Source: Oryzias latipes
Lineage: Eukaryota > Chordata > Actinopteri > Beloniformes > Adrianichthyidae
Direction: 5' to 3'
Assembly (NCBI RefSeq): GCF_002234675.1
Contig: NC_019875.2
Span: 22,438,299 to 22,502,298, forward strand
DNA: 64,000 bases
A program made the translations under genes and the position numbers. The notes beneath the pieces are model-generated. The model did no database searches and had not been told where the DNA came from. It worked only from the letters and a program-made list of their open reading frames with translations. The first letter of the stretch is position 1, and every line of letters starts with the position of its first letter. Positions 46,501 through 57,255 of this stretch are shown piece by piece.

Positions 46501-49500
46501 AACAAATAGGCTCATTATGAATGCTATGGGGGTAATCGTGCCCAGCGTGTGCCCCCTCCCCAACAGTTAAACAGAGAAGAGCTATAGTCTACTGTTATCC
46601 CGAGGGACAGCCTTATTTGTGCATGGGTGCCCTTTACACCCACACCCCTCCCGCACTAAACGCGCAAACTGAAACACACAAACAAACCCCTCCTCCACAT
46701 CCTCCCTTATTACCCTACTCCCCTCACCCATAAAGGAAGCTTTGCCTAAACTGGTGCACCAGTGTCTAACTGGTGAAGGACTGGTCTGTCTGGAGAACAA
46801 GTCTTTGTTCTGATCCAGTCACAGTGTCTGCTGGAATCAAAGTGCGAGTGTCAGTCCAAATGTGGCCTGTGTTTCTCAGCCGAACGTTAGACTAAATTAG
46901 CTGCGAGCTTCGGTTTCTCAGAAAATATGATGTGAAAGTAGTGAAGTTTATGCTTCAGTAGTTTAGCTCAGTTGTTGGTTCTCTTACCCACAAGCCCTGA
47001 TCCAAACACAGGGGCAGAGGCCAGGCCCTCCCGCTCGCTGTAAAGGCCGTCTTCTCCATAACCCTTGGAGGAAGACAGTCATGGCATTAGCGGCCCAAAC
47101 ACAGTCAATTCAAATGAATATTTCAAGTACAAATACTTTGCAATCTGGATTTTCTGTATTTTTAGCACATTGCTGCTGTTAACAAAATTATTTTTGTGTT
47201 GACATGAAAATGAATACATATAAATCTTCAGGTTAAGAAAAAGATCTTAGGAAACCAGTTTGTGGAGCGTGGAACCCTCGTGCCACTGGATTTGCCTTCT
47301 GCAGGAGTTTAATCCCAAAGTGAAGGGATTGAGGGTCCACCAATTCATTGCCTTAATGCTCCTAATATTTCAATTCACAACAGCAGATGAAAATGACTAA
47401 AATTTCCAACTACTTTTTAGAATATTTGTTTTCATTTTTGATTCTATCTACTTTTGTCATAGCAATTTACTGCAAATGAAGGTGTATTTGAATATATCTG
47501 TAACAACACATCATGTCAACTTGGCAGTAATTGTAGAGTCATAAAAAATTTTAAATGACAAAGTTCAGAATAATCATTTAATTTTTTCTTGTTAACATTT
47601 ATGTTTTTTACTGTTGAATAATTAACATCAAAATCGGGGGGTTTTAAACTTCCTTGAGATTATGAAACTATAAATATCCAGTATGACATAAACAACATTA
47701 ATGATCAAGTCTGAACTTTTATTTAGATTTAATAATCCAACCAACAACAAGTCTTTACTTTCTAATAGGAAGTGCTCATAATGTGAAATATACAAAACAG
47801 AGATACCCTAAAAATATTTGAGGTGAACATTTAGGCTTTCTGAGAGAAATTAAATTGACTCACAAATAATCTAAATCCTTAAAGTAATCTATCAAAATCC
47901 AGGAAGCTGTATTTGTTTTTTGCAGTTAAACAAATAACAACACATATGCAGTTGACAAGTTGGTGTTTTATTTGTAGATTAGGTTTATAATATAGTTAAT
48001 CTTTATTTAAACAAAGCTTTTATATTTTGTTCATTTTTTATTTATCGGATAATTGTTTTAAAGTATTAAAATAAACATTGAAATTGCATCATCTTAAACA
48101 GTCTTTTCAACTGTTACTGTAAGTGTGGTTTTCTGTTAGTTCGTTATATAATCAGCATTGATTTGTTGTGCTACAGAAGTTTTTTTTTTTTAATCATACC
48201 AGTGAACTTTAATAAGTCAGACTATATATTAGACAATATAAAGGGGTATAAAGTGAGTAATGACCATTGCATATTTGAGTTCAGAGTATTAGTTCAAAAA
48301 TAACATACTCTTCCCTGGGTGAAGGATGGACTATTTTCTTCTCCTGGTCCCCATGGACTAGACCCACTCCTCTCATCTATGCCTGGAAGACAAAGAAGTG
48401 GGTTAAGCCTTTCTGCAAATAAATGAGAATAGCATTTTTGTGTTTGAGATTTATAGCCTGGATTTGTAAGAAAGGCCCCAGTTGACAGAATGATGACTTG
48501 CTTTGATAAAGGTTTGTTCATGCTGCTTAAAGTAACCCCTTTCTGAAACGCGTTACTTTGCGGCTCACAGGCAAACAGCAGAGTGACGATGCTGTCACAT
48601 AGTGTGAATGTGAGCTGAAGAAAGTTTGAATAATTCACACTCAGTGTGAGGCTTCCAGAATCATCTTTATTCTCTCACTCCTTTATATTTTCCATGGCAA
48701 CAGTCATTCATAGCCCATTTATTCTAACAGATTTTGCCTACACCTTCTCGTCAGCACAGACTTAATCTAACATAATTGGCTTTTGTCAATCCAGGCCAAA
48801 GCAGCTTTCACAAAGGTGACTGTTTTTAAAATTAGCGATATTAAAAATCGCTGAAGCAGAAATTCCTGTTTATTTCCCCCCTCTTGGTCTCCTCTCATGC
48901 CCCAACACGGCATCTCCAGGGGAAAAATGAAGCTTAATTGCAGCCTCATTTGCATAATTGTGCATATTAATAAGGCTGAGCTCTATGAATATTCATACTT
49001 TTTTGTTTTGTTGTCTAATTAAAAAGCTGTGTGGAGAAAGGAAGGAGGTAAAGGCAGGCAGGAATTGTGACAGGCTGAGCAGTAGAACAGAATGATGGGT
49101 TCATACCAGAGAAAATCACTTGATTGCAATGACAAATATCAGTCACATGACACCAGCAGTATAAACCAAAGCAGGAGAAATTATATTCTATCCTGTCTAT
49201 TTACTATTAATACAAGAAATACACCAAAAAAAACACATTCTCCTCTGCAAGATTTCAAATAAAGTGATTTGTGAATAGAAAGGAAAATAAGTGTAGAAAA
49301 AAATGAACTCATTCCATACACCCTTTCTTAAAAACTATTTAAAAAAACAATTATTTTATACACCACCCATTTGAACATAATCAGAACCAGACACAAGTTT
49401 TACTTAAAATACGTTTTAAATAAATTTGGTACACAATTTCATAAAAATATAGATAATAGAGCAACACAAAGAAATCCCCACAAAAATAAAGAAATTATTT

Positions 49501-52500
49501 AAAATTATAACAGTTATGTATTTATGAGCTTTAAGGTAAATAAAAATAAAAAAAAGTCACGAAGAATACACTGAAGCAGAAAACAGCAATATTATAATGA
49601 AGATAATTATTTAAGTTCCTTTCATGTCCATTTTTGATTAAATATTATTCTAGAATCCTAGATTAGGTTTCATTTTAATAATGAAGGTTGCAGTAATATA
49701 AGACATTCAACCCGTGGAGTTTAAAGGATAGGAAGGACAGTCCTATTTTGAAACTGAGAAGGTTTTTCTGCATATTGACATTGTGCATATTCAATAAAAT
49801 GCTAATTTAATGTTAGTTCCATTAATACTTTTTGGCCAAAGTATTTTGATTATTTTTTAGACGAGGGTTTCTTTTGATAGATTAAAGGTAAAAGTGCAGA
49901 GTTTTGTGCATCCTGTGCTCCTAGTGAAAACACCCACACTCAAACACACACACACACAGCTGTCAAAGAGTGTTTGCTGTGTCATTGTTGCCGTTTTTAC
50001 TGTAGAAACCCAGATTTCTCAGAACCCTCAGTGAGCTCGTCACAGATAGAATTTGACCAAGCTTCATCTAATTGTAGTCACCTGCAAGCGATGCAACCCT
50101 GGAAACCATGAATAAATGGAAAAGTGTCTTTTTTGTTGTGATTACATATATATATATCTATTGCTTTTTATAAAAAAAATCTCCTTCGTTTATAAACACA
50201 AATGAGCTTCTCCTAATGGCATAATCATAGGAAATAATAGAATAGTTTGAATAAATAACAAATAGTCACTCAATTAAATTTAGATTTTAATATTTGCAAT
50301 TAAAAACAATTATGCAAACATTTTAGTTAAGCAAAATGATTTGATGGTTAGATTTTAAAAAAGCTCCTCATTTTATTACTGCTACCTTGTGAGAAAACCG
50401 TCCAGCATTCAGCTGCTCTGCATGATCTGAACAAAGAAAATAAAGGATGAGCAACATCAGACACAAATTCTCTGGAGAACTCCTTTCCACTTCTCCAATA
50501 TGCAACACCCCTTTAAGCACCGTTGGGCTATAATTACACAGGAAGAGACAGTGGAAACAGACAGACAGCCTGAGTCACAGGCTTTATGAACAAAACCCAG
50601 CATACATGCTGACCACTTTTTACAGGAACGCTGCCTTAGGCTAGCCATAACCGAGCGTGCCGTTTGTCTAAACAACGTCTTCCTTCCCTTGTAAAGTGAC
50701 TCACACAGACACAAAGCATGACGTCAGATAAAATCTCGGGTGTGAACACTGTTAATGAAAACACTGAACAATATACAATAACATAAGTTTGGCTGTGTTG
50801 ACCTGTGAGTCAGTGGAGAGTTTTTAAACATAAAGAGACACGCTCAAATGTGCAAAAACAAACAGCTTGGTTTGGCAAGGTCCCATTTTTAAATAATTCT
50901 GAACCTAAACAATTATCAGAATATTTCAACTTTGCACATTCAATGTATTTGTAACTTTAAAACCATCTTGTCACTATAATGTGGTCACATGTCTACCTGA
51001 GAGTGCACATGCAAATTTGGTCTCATCGCCTTCTGCATTTCCACCAAGGTTTGAAGATATATTTTAGGATTTTCAGTTTCTAGTTACAAAAAAACGAATG
51101 CACAGTTTGAAAGAATCACTGAGTGGAAATGACAGACCATCCATCAGAGAGACACTTAACTGACTTTATGAAACCAACACAAAACCGCTAAACGGGGAAG
51201 AAAGTTTGGATTTGTTAATCTATAAAATAATTTTTATATACCTGCATGAAGAAAAGTAATTTTGAAAATCGTATTTCTGGGTGTTTGCATTAAGGCTGTA
51301 ATAGAATTCTCTTAAAAACAATGATAACTCTGCCTTGATTTTTAATCTAGACTGCTTTGATAGTGTTAAAAACGTTTTTCTAATTTATATCATCTATATG
51401 ATCATAGTAAGAGGACCAATAGATGTTGAAACAATGTGACCAACGAGGATATTAACTCACAAATGGGATTTATTTTTCTTAAGAACTGCCGTAAAATTTT
51501 TGCACTATTAACACAGTTATTTTGATATTATAGAGAAGCAATACATATCAATTTACTTTATTTTGGACTCAATAACCCAAAAGAGTCATCATTTTAGGAT
51601 ATGAGAAAGCATACATAAGCTCTCAAAGAATAAAATAATCATACTAAAAATGTCTTGATACTTCTAAATACTGAAATCTTTTGGAGCTATGCCTTTTTCA
51701 GTTGGCATTTATTATTTTCAAAACCTTTTTGTACGTAAGAAACATGAATTAAGTTTTAAAATATTTTACTTAGACTTACTGTAACCTTCATTGCCTGTTT
51801 ATTCCTAATCCTTTTTTTCTGCACAGCAGAATGCAGCACTGCGCCCCAATAGCCTTCCACCCGCAGCCATCCGAGTCCGCTCAAACCACACAGATTGACT
51901 ACAATGAATCCCATTCACAGAAGAATATGCTTGGCTCTGTCTGAAGGCCAACCTCAGCTTATTCTGTGTTGCTATTGATGTTTGATCACAAATGTAAAAA
52001 CACACATTTCCATTTCTAAAAAAAAACAGCAAAAAAAAAAATAAAACATCAAAATAAATTGAAATATAAATGTAGGAAGTGTAACAACCAAAAAACTGCA
52101 TTTAACTGGTGCAAATGAGTCTTTAAAGCAAAGCATAAAAATGTATAACATGCAGGTTTCAACATGTCGTTTATGAAATTCAGCGATTGCAACTAGATTT
52201 GAACCTGGGGGTGAATATAACAAGAAGAAGAGACTAGACTTGAAATTGTTCTTTAATGTGTCAACACCCTGGAGATCTCATAGACTCCTTTAATTATTTG
52301 TTTTCAGAGTTTGCCAACACTAATGAGCTAAAAATGGCGAACTTACAGAGTTTTTGAGTGGACCCCAATAGCGTCTCAAACAGTTGATCAGAAAAAAAGA
52401 AGAAACAAAAATGACTTCACATTTTGGAAACTACTGGTAGTCTTTTTTAAAAACACTGCAGTATTATTGTTAAAACACTTCTGGCCCTTTTCTTTGTGGG

Positions 52501-55500
52501 TCATGTTTTTCGCACAGGCACCACACCTCTGTTAGAATTATCTGTGTAACTTCAACCTTTTTAAACTGTTTAGGAGATATTTTTGTTTTATTTGTCATCT
52601 CACTATGTTTTAGCACCACCCAAAAAGGCTGGATAGAAAGAAGAAAGCAAAATCTAACTCTATAGCCTCAATTAGAAAGATTCATGTTACATCTGGATAA
52701 AAAATGTCATAGTGAGCAAATGAAAGCCTTATTAAAACTGTCTTTTTCTTTAGTATCCCATGAAAAATAAAGTCTTGCCTTTTTTTTGGCACAGACCAAT
52801 TTTTATGAAAGCAAGTAGATGACGTCTTTACTAATAAGTCATGTTTTTAATTAGCTGTACCACCTGTGTTAGATGAATTGTGGGAAAAGGGGAGTCCCTA
52901 TGATTGACACAGGTGTGAATACATTTTTTTAGAAAAAATAATCTTGACACATTTAAAACATATATATAACCTTTGGAAAATAGTAAAAACAATGTTTAAA
53001 GTGAGATTACATTAAAAAACTTTTGTTTTACATTTGTGGTTTCTCTACTGCAAATTTAAGGAGGTCAGTAATTTGAAGGTGTTCTTGTGTCACCATCTTA
53101 CCTTCAGACATTATTTTTTTATTTTTCCCACTAGCTCTTCTGAAGCTTTCTTTTTCTACTGAGGAATTAATAAAATACCATGTAAATGGAGTAGGAGAGT
53201 AGAGTATGGAGTAGGTTTTCTAAAAGGCAGCTGTACCTTCTAAACTACAGTACATGCAGGTATAGATCATTTGTCCATGTGACAGCTGAACATGCTTTGC
53301 AATGTACTCAAGAGCTATTTTTGGCAGAGACACCAGTGACGTAAGGAGATGCAGGAAGAAGAATTTTGGTGTTACTGCTTGTTCTGAAAGAGGTTTTTCA
53401 TGTAAGAAGCCAACCAGTGAAATGTGTTTAAGAGGGAGTGTGTTACTAATACGAGTCTATCAATCTACCAAGCAATCATTCTTCTTGCACACTTTTTCAG
53501 CCCCTCAGGTGATGGTGATGGTGATAGATCCAAACTTGAAAACACAGCTGGTGATGTGTTTTTAGGGGTACCTCCATGGAGTGGTAGTAGGGATAGGAAG
53601 ACATCAAAAAAGCATTTCAGTCATTGAGAGCACAATTTAGACAGACAAGTGACTTGAACTCTTGCCTGCAGTTTACAAATAAACCAAAATTGCAGCATAC
53701 TGTCAGATCTTGCAAGAAAAAGAAATCCTTAGTTTTTGTTGTCCTAAAAATTTCTGTATAATAAAGATTTTGAAAGCAAAGACGGCTGTTCATAATGTAC
53801 GGACAGAGCTTTTCAAAGGTTTACAAGTATCGGTTTATTCTCTTAGGGGAAATTCAGACTGAAAAAAATCCTTTGTTCCGCATCGAGTCCGCTTAATTTT
53901 TTTAGATCGAGTCCCGAACCTTGCGTTTGGTCTGTATTCAGACTGGCATCAAGCGATCCATTCTGTTATGGACCAAAGCTTGTCAACAAAACCATGTGAC
54001 TATAGATTGTCAGTCATTGGGCAGGAACTACAGGGCAGGTCTAAACAACAACAGAAGGAAGGACATGCTGGGCTTTACATTTCTTATTGGGGCAGTTAAC
54101 TTATTAAAATGTTATATTTCGATTACCAGTTTTGAAAGTCAGGAACAACACTTTTTACTTGTTACTTTGGCACGCTGCAAGGCGGTTACCGTCAAGATGA
54201 TGTGCCGTGTGAGCTTTAACTCTGAGAAAGCTAGCAACTGCAGTGATGAGGAGACATCAGCTATGAAGGTATGCTGCTAAGTGTTTATGACATATAGATT
54301 GTCAGGAAAACATTGAGAAGCAATGTGGATTAAGTAAAAAATTGTTTGATGAGCCTGCATTCATCCGACTACATTCAAATGTGTTGCTGTGTCTCATCAT
54401 TGTGGTGTATGGCATTGCCTTTAAGAAAGTTTTATTAAAGGAACTACAAGGTAGCTTTTAGGATGACGTCTCAGCAGCGCCGCGCTCATGCCACGTAAAG
54501 AGACACAGAGACGCATGTAAGAAGCGTTTTCAGCGGAGTTAACGTTCTCACAAGTAAACAGTTGGACTATTTGTTCTGTTTGATAACCTTTATATTTGTC
54601 CACAGCTCATTTGTTCCCACATTCTACACTCTGTTTACGTTGGCTATGGTGGCCGTTTTTGGTCCAGTTGTTTCGCTCAGAGGACGGATTGTATTCAGAC
54701 TGAGGAATGTCAGAGCGAACCGAAGCTCAGTCCGATTGGAAACGAACCAAGACCACCTCCAAGACCACCTCCAAAGATTCAGACTGAAAATTTGATCTGG
54801 ATTATCGGGGGAAACGAACTCTGGTTCACTTTAAGCAAATCTAATGTGTCCAGTCTGAATACACCCTTAGCATATTCACAGTCAAAGAGGTTACATCAAG
54901 GGTTCAAGCTGGGAACGCTTTGACTCTGACTTAAAATATAAAGAAGATAAAAAAGGGCCATGGTGACATAAATAATAGTTTTTAATAGCTGTGTGCATGT
55001 TCGTGGTGAGTGTTTAGATGGTTGGTGGGGAGACTTGCACCATTTTGTAGACACGCACCTTATAACTACAAAAGAAACACGCAAGTGGTTCTCATGAATA
55101 GATCAAATAAAGCCCCTTAGACCCCACCCAGAAACTGAATGCCTTTCATCTTTGAATATCACCGTCCTTCCTATTGACTGCTGAAAGATTTACTGCACAC
55201 AGCACAATGGGGAGAAGGGGGAAGTTTGTCTAGAACAGATGGGCCATAATATAGAAAATAACTTTAGTCTATAAAAGCTTAAGGATTGGAAAAAAAGAAA
55301 TAGGTTGACAACTGTCATGTACTCAACATTTTGAAGGATTTTTGTATCGTAACTCGTTGATAGGCGTAAAACTTAACTCTGAAGGTTGGTTTTGAAAATT
55401 GTTTGACCAAATGCAAAAGAGCTTTAAGAAAAAACAAGTATGGAGTAAAATAAAAAAAAAACATGGTGCAAAAATACAGGACAAGGGAATACAGTTTTTC

Positions 55501-56278
55501 ACAGAGTAAGCAGCAGAGATTAATTGGACTGTTTACACCAGCCTCCCTTCTCTATTTGTTCTTACATGATTTACTGGTAACAACTGAGAAAGTGAGGGAA
55601 AGAACACCAGTGAGAGGAACAGCTGCAGCGTAAGTTTGAGAAGTGCAGAAAAATGAATGAAATATTTTAAAATGTTTGAAATATTTTCCTGATTTTTCTT
55701 TAGAATTAGAATCAACTCCTAAAAAAAGCATATAACTGGAAAATGTCCTTTCAGAAGAAGCTTTAGCTCGCCAGAGGGAGATATTCAGCTGAATGTTTCA
55801 TTGATTGAATTTTCTTACCAGAACCTCCAAACTGACCCAGGGTAGTTGGCCCACTTCTACCATTTGGAACTGGAAGCTCAAACATCTGAAAAGAGAAAAA
55901 GAAGAATCTGTTGAGACACTGAAATACATATTAATTTTTAAAGTATCTTTATTTTTAAAGGCCCATTTCAAACAACTACCATATTCCTCTCTAAATAGAA
56001 ACTACAAGAATTTTATGCACTTTGGGTAAGTTTTAGGGCCTAATCAAATTCAACTGACGGAGCAGAAACAACAAAAAATTATTTTTAAGAACGGCCAATT
56101 AAATTATTCCAAGTCCTTCAAACTCCACACTGATGAATGAAATCACACATATTCTGACCTCCTCTGTGGCAGCTGGGATCAATAAGTCTTTAAGATCAAA
56201 ACCATCAAAGTCAGACCGTCTTACCGCTGTAAAATCCAGCAAATCGCTGAGCTCCTTGTCTGTTTCCACTGCAGCCAT
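31504..56278 (-). CDS. tcf3: tcf3 (E2A): class I bHLH transcription factor, E12/E47 isoforms
   Basis: E-proteins bind E-boxes as homodimers or with tissue-specific bHLH partners, driving lymphoid and other lineages. Minus-strand coding exons: 56278-56225, 55885-55819, 48382-48309, 47063-46988, 46333-46293, 43444-43309, 42236-42187, 40730-40631, 40300-40164, 40084-39937, 39812-39754, 39599-39521, 37980-37904, 37797-37624, 37506-37413, 37301-37169, then E12 (35717-35479) or E47 (32956-32721), then 31643-31504. Every phase fits, giving 625 or 624 aa. Domains: AD1 at residues 6-20 ([15 protein letters not shown]), the basic stretch [15 protein letters not shown] at about 150-165, AD2/loop-helix at about 295-340 ([20 protein letters not shown]), [25 protein letters not shown], bHLH at about 520-580, and the family C-terminus [20 protein letters not shown]. 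tcf4 and tcf12 share this plan; mbd3/uqcr11 linkage and the E12/E47 pair identify tcf3. Two fish paralogues exist; which one this is was not resolved. Confidence 0.95.
31644..32720 (-). other. last intron of tcf3
   Basis: Intron between the E47 exon and the C-terminal exon, containing the THAP relic. The 146-codon plus frame at 32191-32631 has no recognisable domain and is not called. Confidence 0.75.
31740..32040 (+). pseudogene. decayed THAP domain of a transposon, in tcf3 intron
   Basis: On the plus strand, 31925-32035 reads [26 protein letters not shown] and HCSEHLCQ. This is the second half of a THAP zinc-binding domain (Arg-Phe-Leu, Trp-Gln-Pro, Cys-Ser-Glu-His). Upstream frames are broken by stops. 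It lies antisense in a tcf3 intron and is presumably a relic of a P-like or other THAP-bearing transposon. The annotation rests on motif recognition only. Confidence 0.45.
32721..32956 (-). CDS. tcf3: tcf3 E47-type bHLH exon
   Basis: 236-base exon with the same phases as the E12 exon, so the two can replace each other. It reads [60 protein letters not shown] and ILSLEKQVR. It lacks the acidic E12 stretch. CTGCAG acceptor, GTAGGT donor. The gene-order E12 then E47 matches the mammalian gene. Confidence 0.95.
32957..35478 (-). other. tcf3 intron between E12 and E47 exons
   Basis: About 2.5 kb with an 11-base C run near 34247 and T/A runs. No repeat shared with the rest of the window and no extra exon was identified. 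Splice regulators of the E12/E47 choice would be expected here or in the exons. Confidence 0.7.
35479..35717 (-). CDS. tcf3: tcf3 E12-type bHLH exon
   Basis: 239-base exon, phase 1 in and phase 1 out, reading [20 protein letters not shown] then [38 protein letters not shown] and [11 protein letters not shown]. The acidic stretch before the basic region is the E12 hallmark; in mammals it weakens homodimer DNA binding. TAG acceptor at 35720-35718, GTCAGT donor. Basic, helix-loop-helix residues are intact. Confidence 0.95.
35936..36120 (+). mobile_element. tRNA-derived SINE
   Basis: Contains Pol III A box TGGTGCAGCGG (35942-35952) and B box GGTTCCATTCC (35985-35995) in a tRNA-like head. It continues with CTTGAGAAAGACACTGAAC and GGTGGAAGACTGGTGCCGG, a typical teleost SINE body. 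Antisense to tcf3, directly beside the TIR element that starts near 36133. Confidence 0.8.
36133..36961. mobile_element. TIR element of about 830 bp with long inverted ends
   Basis: Left end GATTACAGATGTTTTAAGGC and right end reversed CATTACAGAAGTTTTAAGGC. Similarity continues outward (GATGAAATCC against GGTGAAATCC, CATAAATAACC against CATAAAATAAT) and inward (CCCCTCCCTACACAC against CCCCTCACTGCACAC). Inverted repeats are about 90 bp. The internal 67-codon frame shows no transposase signature. Confidence 0.65.
37981..39520 (-). other. tcf3 intron
   Basis: Intron before the exon SASQWTRSS. It has A-rich patches; no repeat or exon was recognised. Donor GTGAGTGA, acceptor TTTCTTTAG. Confidence 0.75.
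39813..39850. repeat. CA/GT repeat next to a tcf3 splice acceptor
   Basis: In the tcf3 sense this is a GT repeat running into the acceptor GAAG of the exon 39812-39754, taking the place of a normal pyrimidine tract. Confidence 0.85.
40731..42186 (-). other. tcf3 intron
   Basis: Contains MITE copy D (about 40790-41157) and a purine/G-rich stretch on the plus strand (about 41590-41880). A possible 54-nt in-frame stretch near 41880-41934 has a weak acceptor and is not called. Confidence 0.7.
40790..41157 (+). mobile_element. TTAA MITE, copy D, truncated at both ends
   Basis: Matches copy G over TTTACAGCCCCTCACA, TACATGGATCAATTCGTCTG, TGCTCCTGATTCACAACCAT and AATGCCACAAGAACATGTTT, but lacks the terminal inverted repeats. 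Confidence 0.65.
42237..43308 (-). other. tcf3 intron
   Basis: Ordinary intronic sequence between the exons ending QDSIE and starting SHPKKIRK. A-run near 42615. Nothing else recognised. Confidence 0.7.
44167..45561. mobile_element. hAT-like TIR element, about 1.4 kb, nested
   Basis: Left end CAGGGGTTGACATAGCC; right end reversed CAGGGCTCGACATAGCC. The neighbouring sequences are also similar (ACTGGCCC, GCTGGCCCGG). CAGGG termini are typical of hAT elements. Flanks share GGACA, but no perfect 8-bp duplication is visible. It contains a further repeat at about 44740-44836 that recurs inverted at 57148. No transposase frame survives. Confidence 0.55.
44740..44836 (-). repeat. dispersed repeat, inverted copy at 57148-57255
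   Basis: Minus-strand blocks CACAATATGAGGAAAACTCG, GCGATAT and GGTATATAAACAAACAG correspond to GCATGATATGAGGAAAACTC and following sequence on the plus strand at 57155. Both copies sit near an ATCCGATTGGTCAAC-like block. Confidence 0.55.
47064..48308 (-). other. tcf3 intron
   Basis: AT-rich, no repeats or exons recognised; donor GTATGT and acceptor CTCCAAG flank it. Confidence 0.75.
48660..49030. promoter_or_regulatory. probable conserved non-coding element in tcf3 intron
   Basis: A block of complex, non-repetitive sequence rich in homeobox and POU-type sites: CTTAATTGC, CTCATTTGCATAATTG, TGCATATTAATAAG, GAATATTCATA. The core 48934-48972 resembles 63520-63554 upstream of tcf3. Enhancer function is inferred from motif density alone. 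Confidence 0.4.
50386..50426 (-). other. candidate 41-nt poison exon of tcf3
   Basis: Minus-strand sequence has a strong acceptor (TTTATTTTCTTTGTTCAG) and a plausible donor (CACAAG then GTAGCA). Placed after the exon ending in phase 1 at 55819, it reads [14 protein letters not shown] and then meets TAG three bases into the next exon. Inclusion would truncate the protein after about 55 residues. No expression evidence is available. Confidence 0.3.
53846..54866. mobile_element. Harbinger-like TIR element with TTA target duplication
   Basis: Starts GGGGAAATTCAGACTGAA and ends CAGTCTGAATACACCC, flanked on both sides by TTA (53843-53845 and 54867-54869). GGG-type ends with a 3-bp TWA duplication are the PIF/Harbinger pattern. 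Length 1021 bp. The internal 119-codon frame (53921-54280) shows no recognisable transposase; a short tandem of CAAGACCACCTC is present near 54748-54775. Confidence 0.65.
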
Positions 56279-57147
56279 TGTCTGCTGCTGTTCACTCGGC
56301 CCTTTCAGTCTCAGCAACTGCCCACAAGCAGAGATAGGGACAACATGAGTTGATATCACTCATTTGTAAAATCATTATCTTGACAAGCAACTGACTGCTT
56401 TGTTGAGTGGGATAGATTTCTGATAATTTTACTAATTTGAAATTTAATATTTGCCTACACTTCTAAACTACGGTAATCGGTATTTCCATTAGAATAAAAA
56501 CCATTCACATTTTCCTTTTTGACAAACCATAGTTTCCTGTTCACAAGAAAGCCAAAGTTCATTATCTCACACCTTGAACACACTGTGGTTGAGTATTCAG
56601 AAGGGGTATTCACATTTATAAAATAATAAAGGGTTTTCTTCAGCTTGAAGCAGAAAGGCGGAGGTGTCTGATTCACATAGAATTAATTAAGGTTGCTTTA
56701 AAAGAATCCTTCAACGTTAACAGCAAGTAAAAAAAAGACAAAGCATAACATAATTTGGTGATAATTTGCAGAAATCCAAGGTTTAACTTAAGATAAAGGT
56801 GAAGAGACAGTAAAGGGAAAGACACAAACAATAGAAGTTGCTTTTAACTCTGCTTAAAACTATAAATTGTGTAAAATTAATACTGCAAGTTAGATCAAAA
56901 CTATTTTAGCACCCAGGAAAAAAAACAAAAAACCAGCAGACCCAGATATTAAAAAAAACTATGTGTACCAATTACATTACCAGTGCTTTAAGGGGCCTAT
57001 ATCATGAAAAATCTACTTATTTGAGATTTTAAGTGTGTTAAAATGTTCATTCCTCACTATAAAACAAACTCAAAATGAACTAGGAAAATAACTCATATTT
57101 CACAAAAAATTCTCTTTATTATGCCAAAAGTAATATATTATCATATA

Positions 57148-57255
57148 TTAGGACTGCATGATATGAGGAAAACTCGCAATATGCAATATTAGTGATCAAT
57201 ATTGCAATGACGATATGACTTGTGGTACATGAGCAAATAGCAAAACAACCCAAAA
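57148..57255 (+). repeat. dispersed repeat, inverted partner of 44740-44836
   Basis: Reads GCATGATATGAGGAAAACTC, GCAATATGCAATATTAG, then TGCAATGACGATATGACTTG. It matches the minus strand of the copy inside the hAT-like element. Confidence 0.55.

Larger units (their letters stand above)
48383..55818 (-). other. large tcf3 intron
   Basis: 7.4 kb intron. It contains a probable conserved non-coding element (48660-49030), a candidate 41-nt poison exon (50386-50426) and a Harbinger-like element (53846-54866). The rest is AT-rich with A/T runs; no other coding signal was seen. Confidence 0.75.

Noticed and set aside
53921-54280. 119-codon plus frame in the Harbinger-like element
   Set aside because: No DDE/DDD or Myb-like signature; treated as chance frame within a non-autonomous element.
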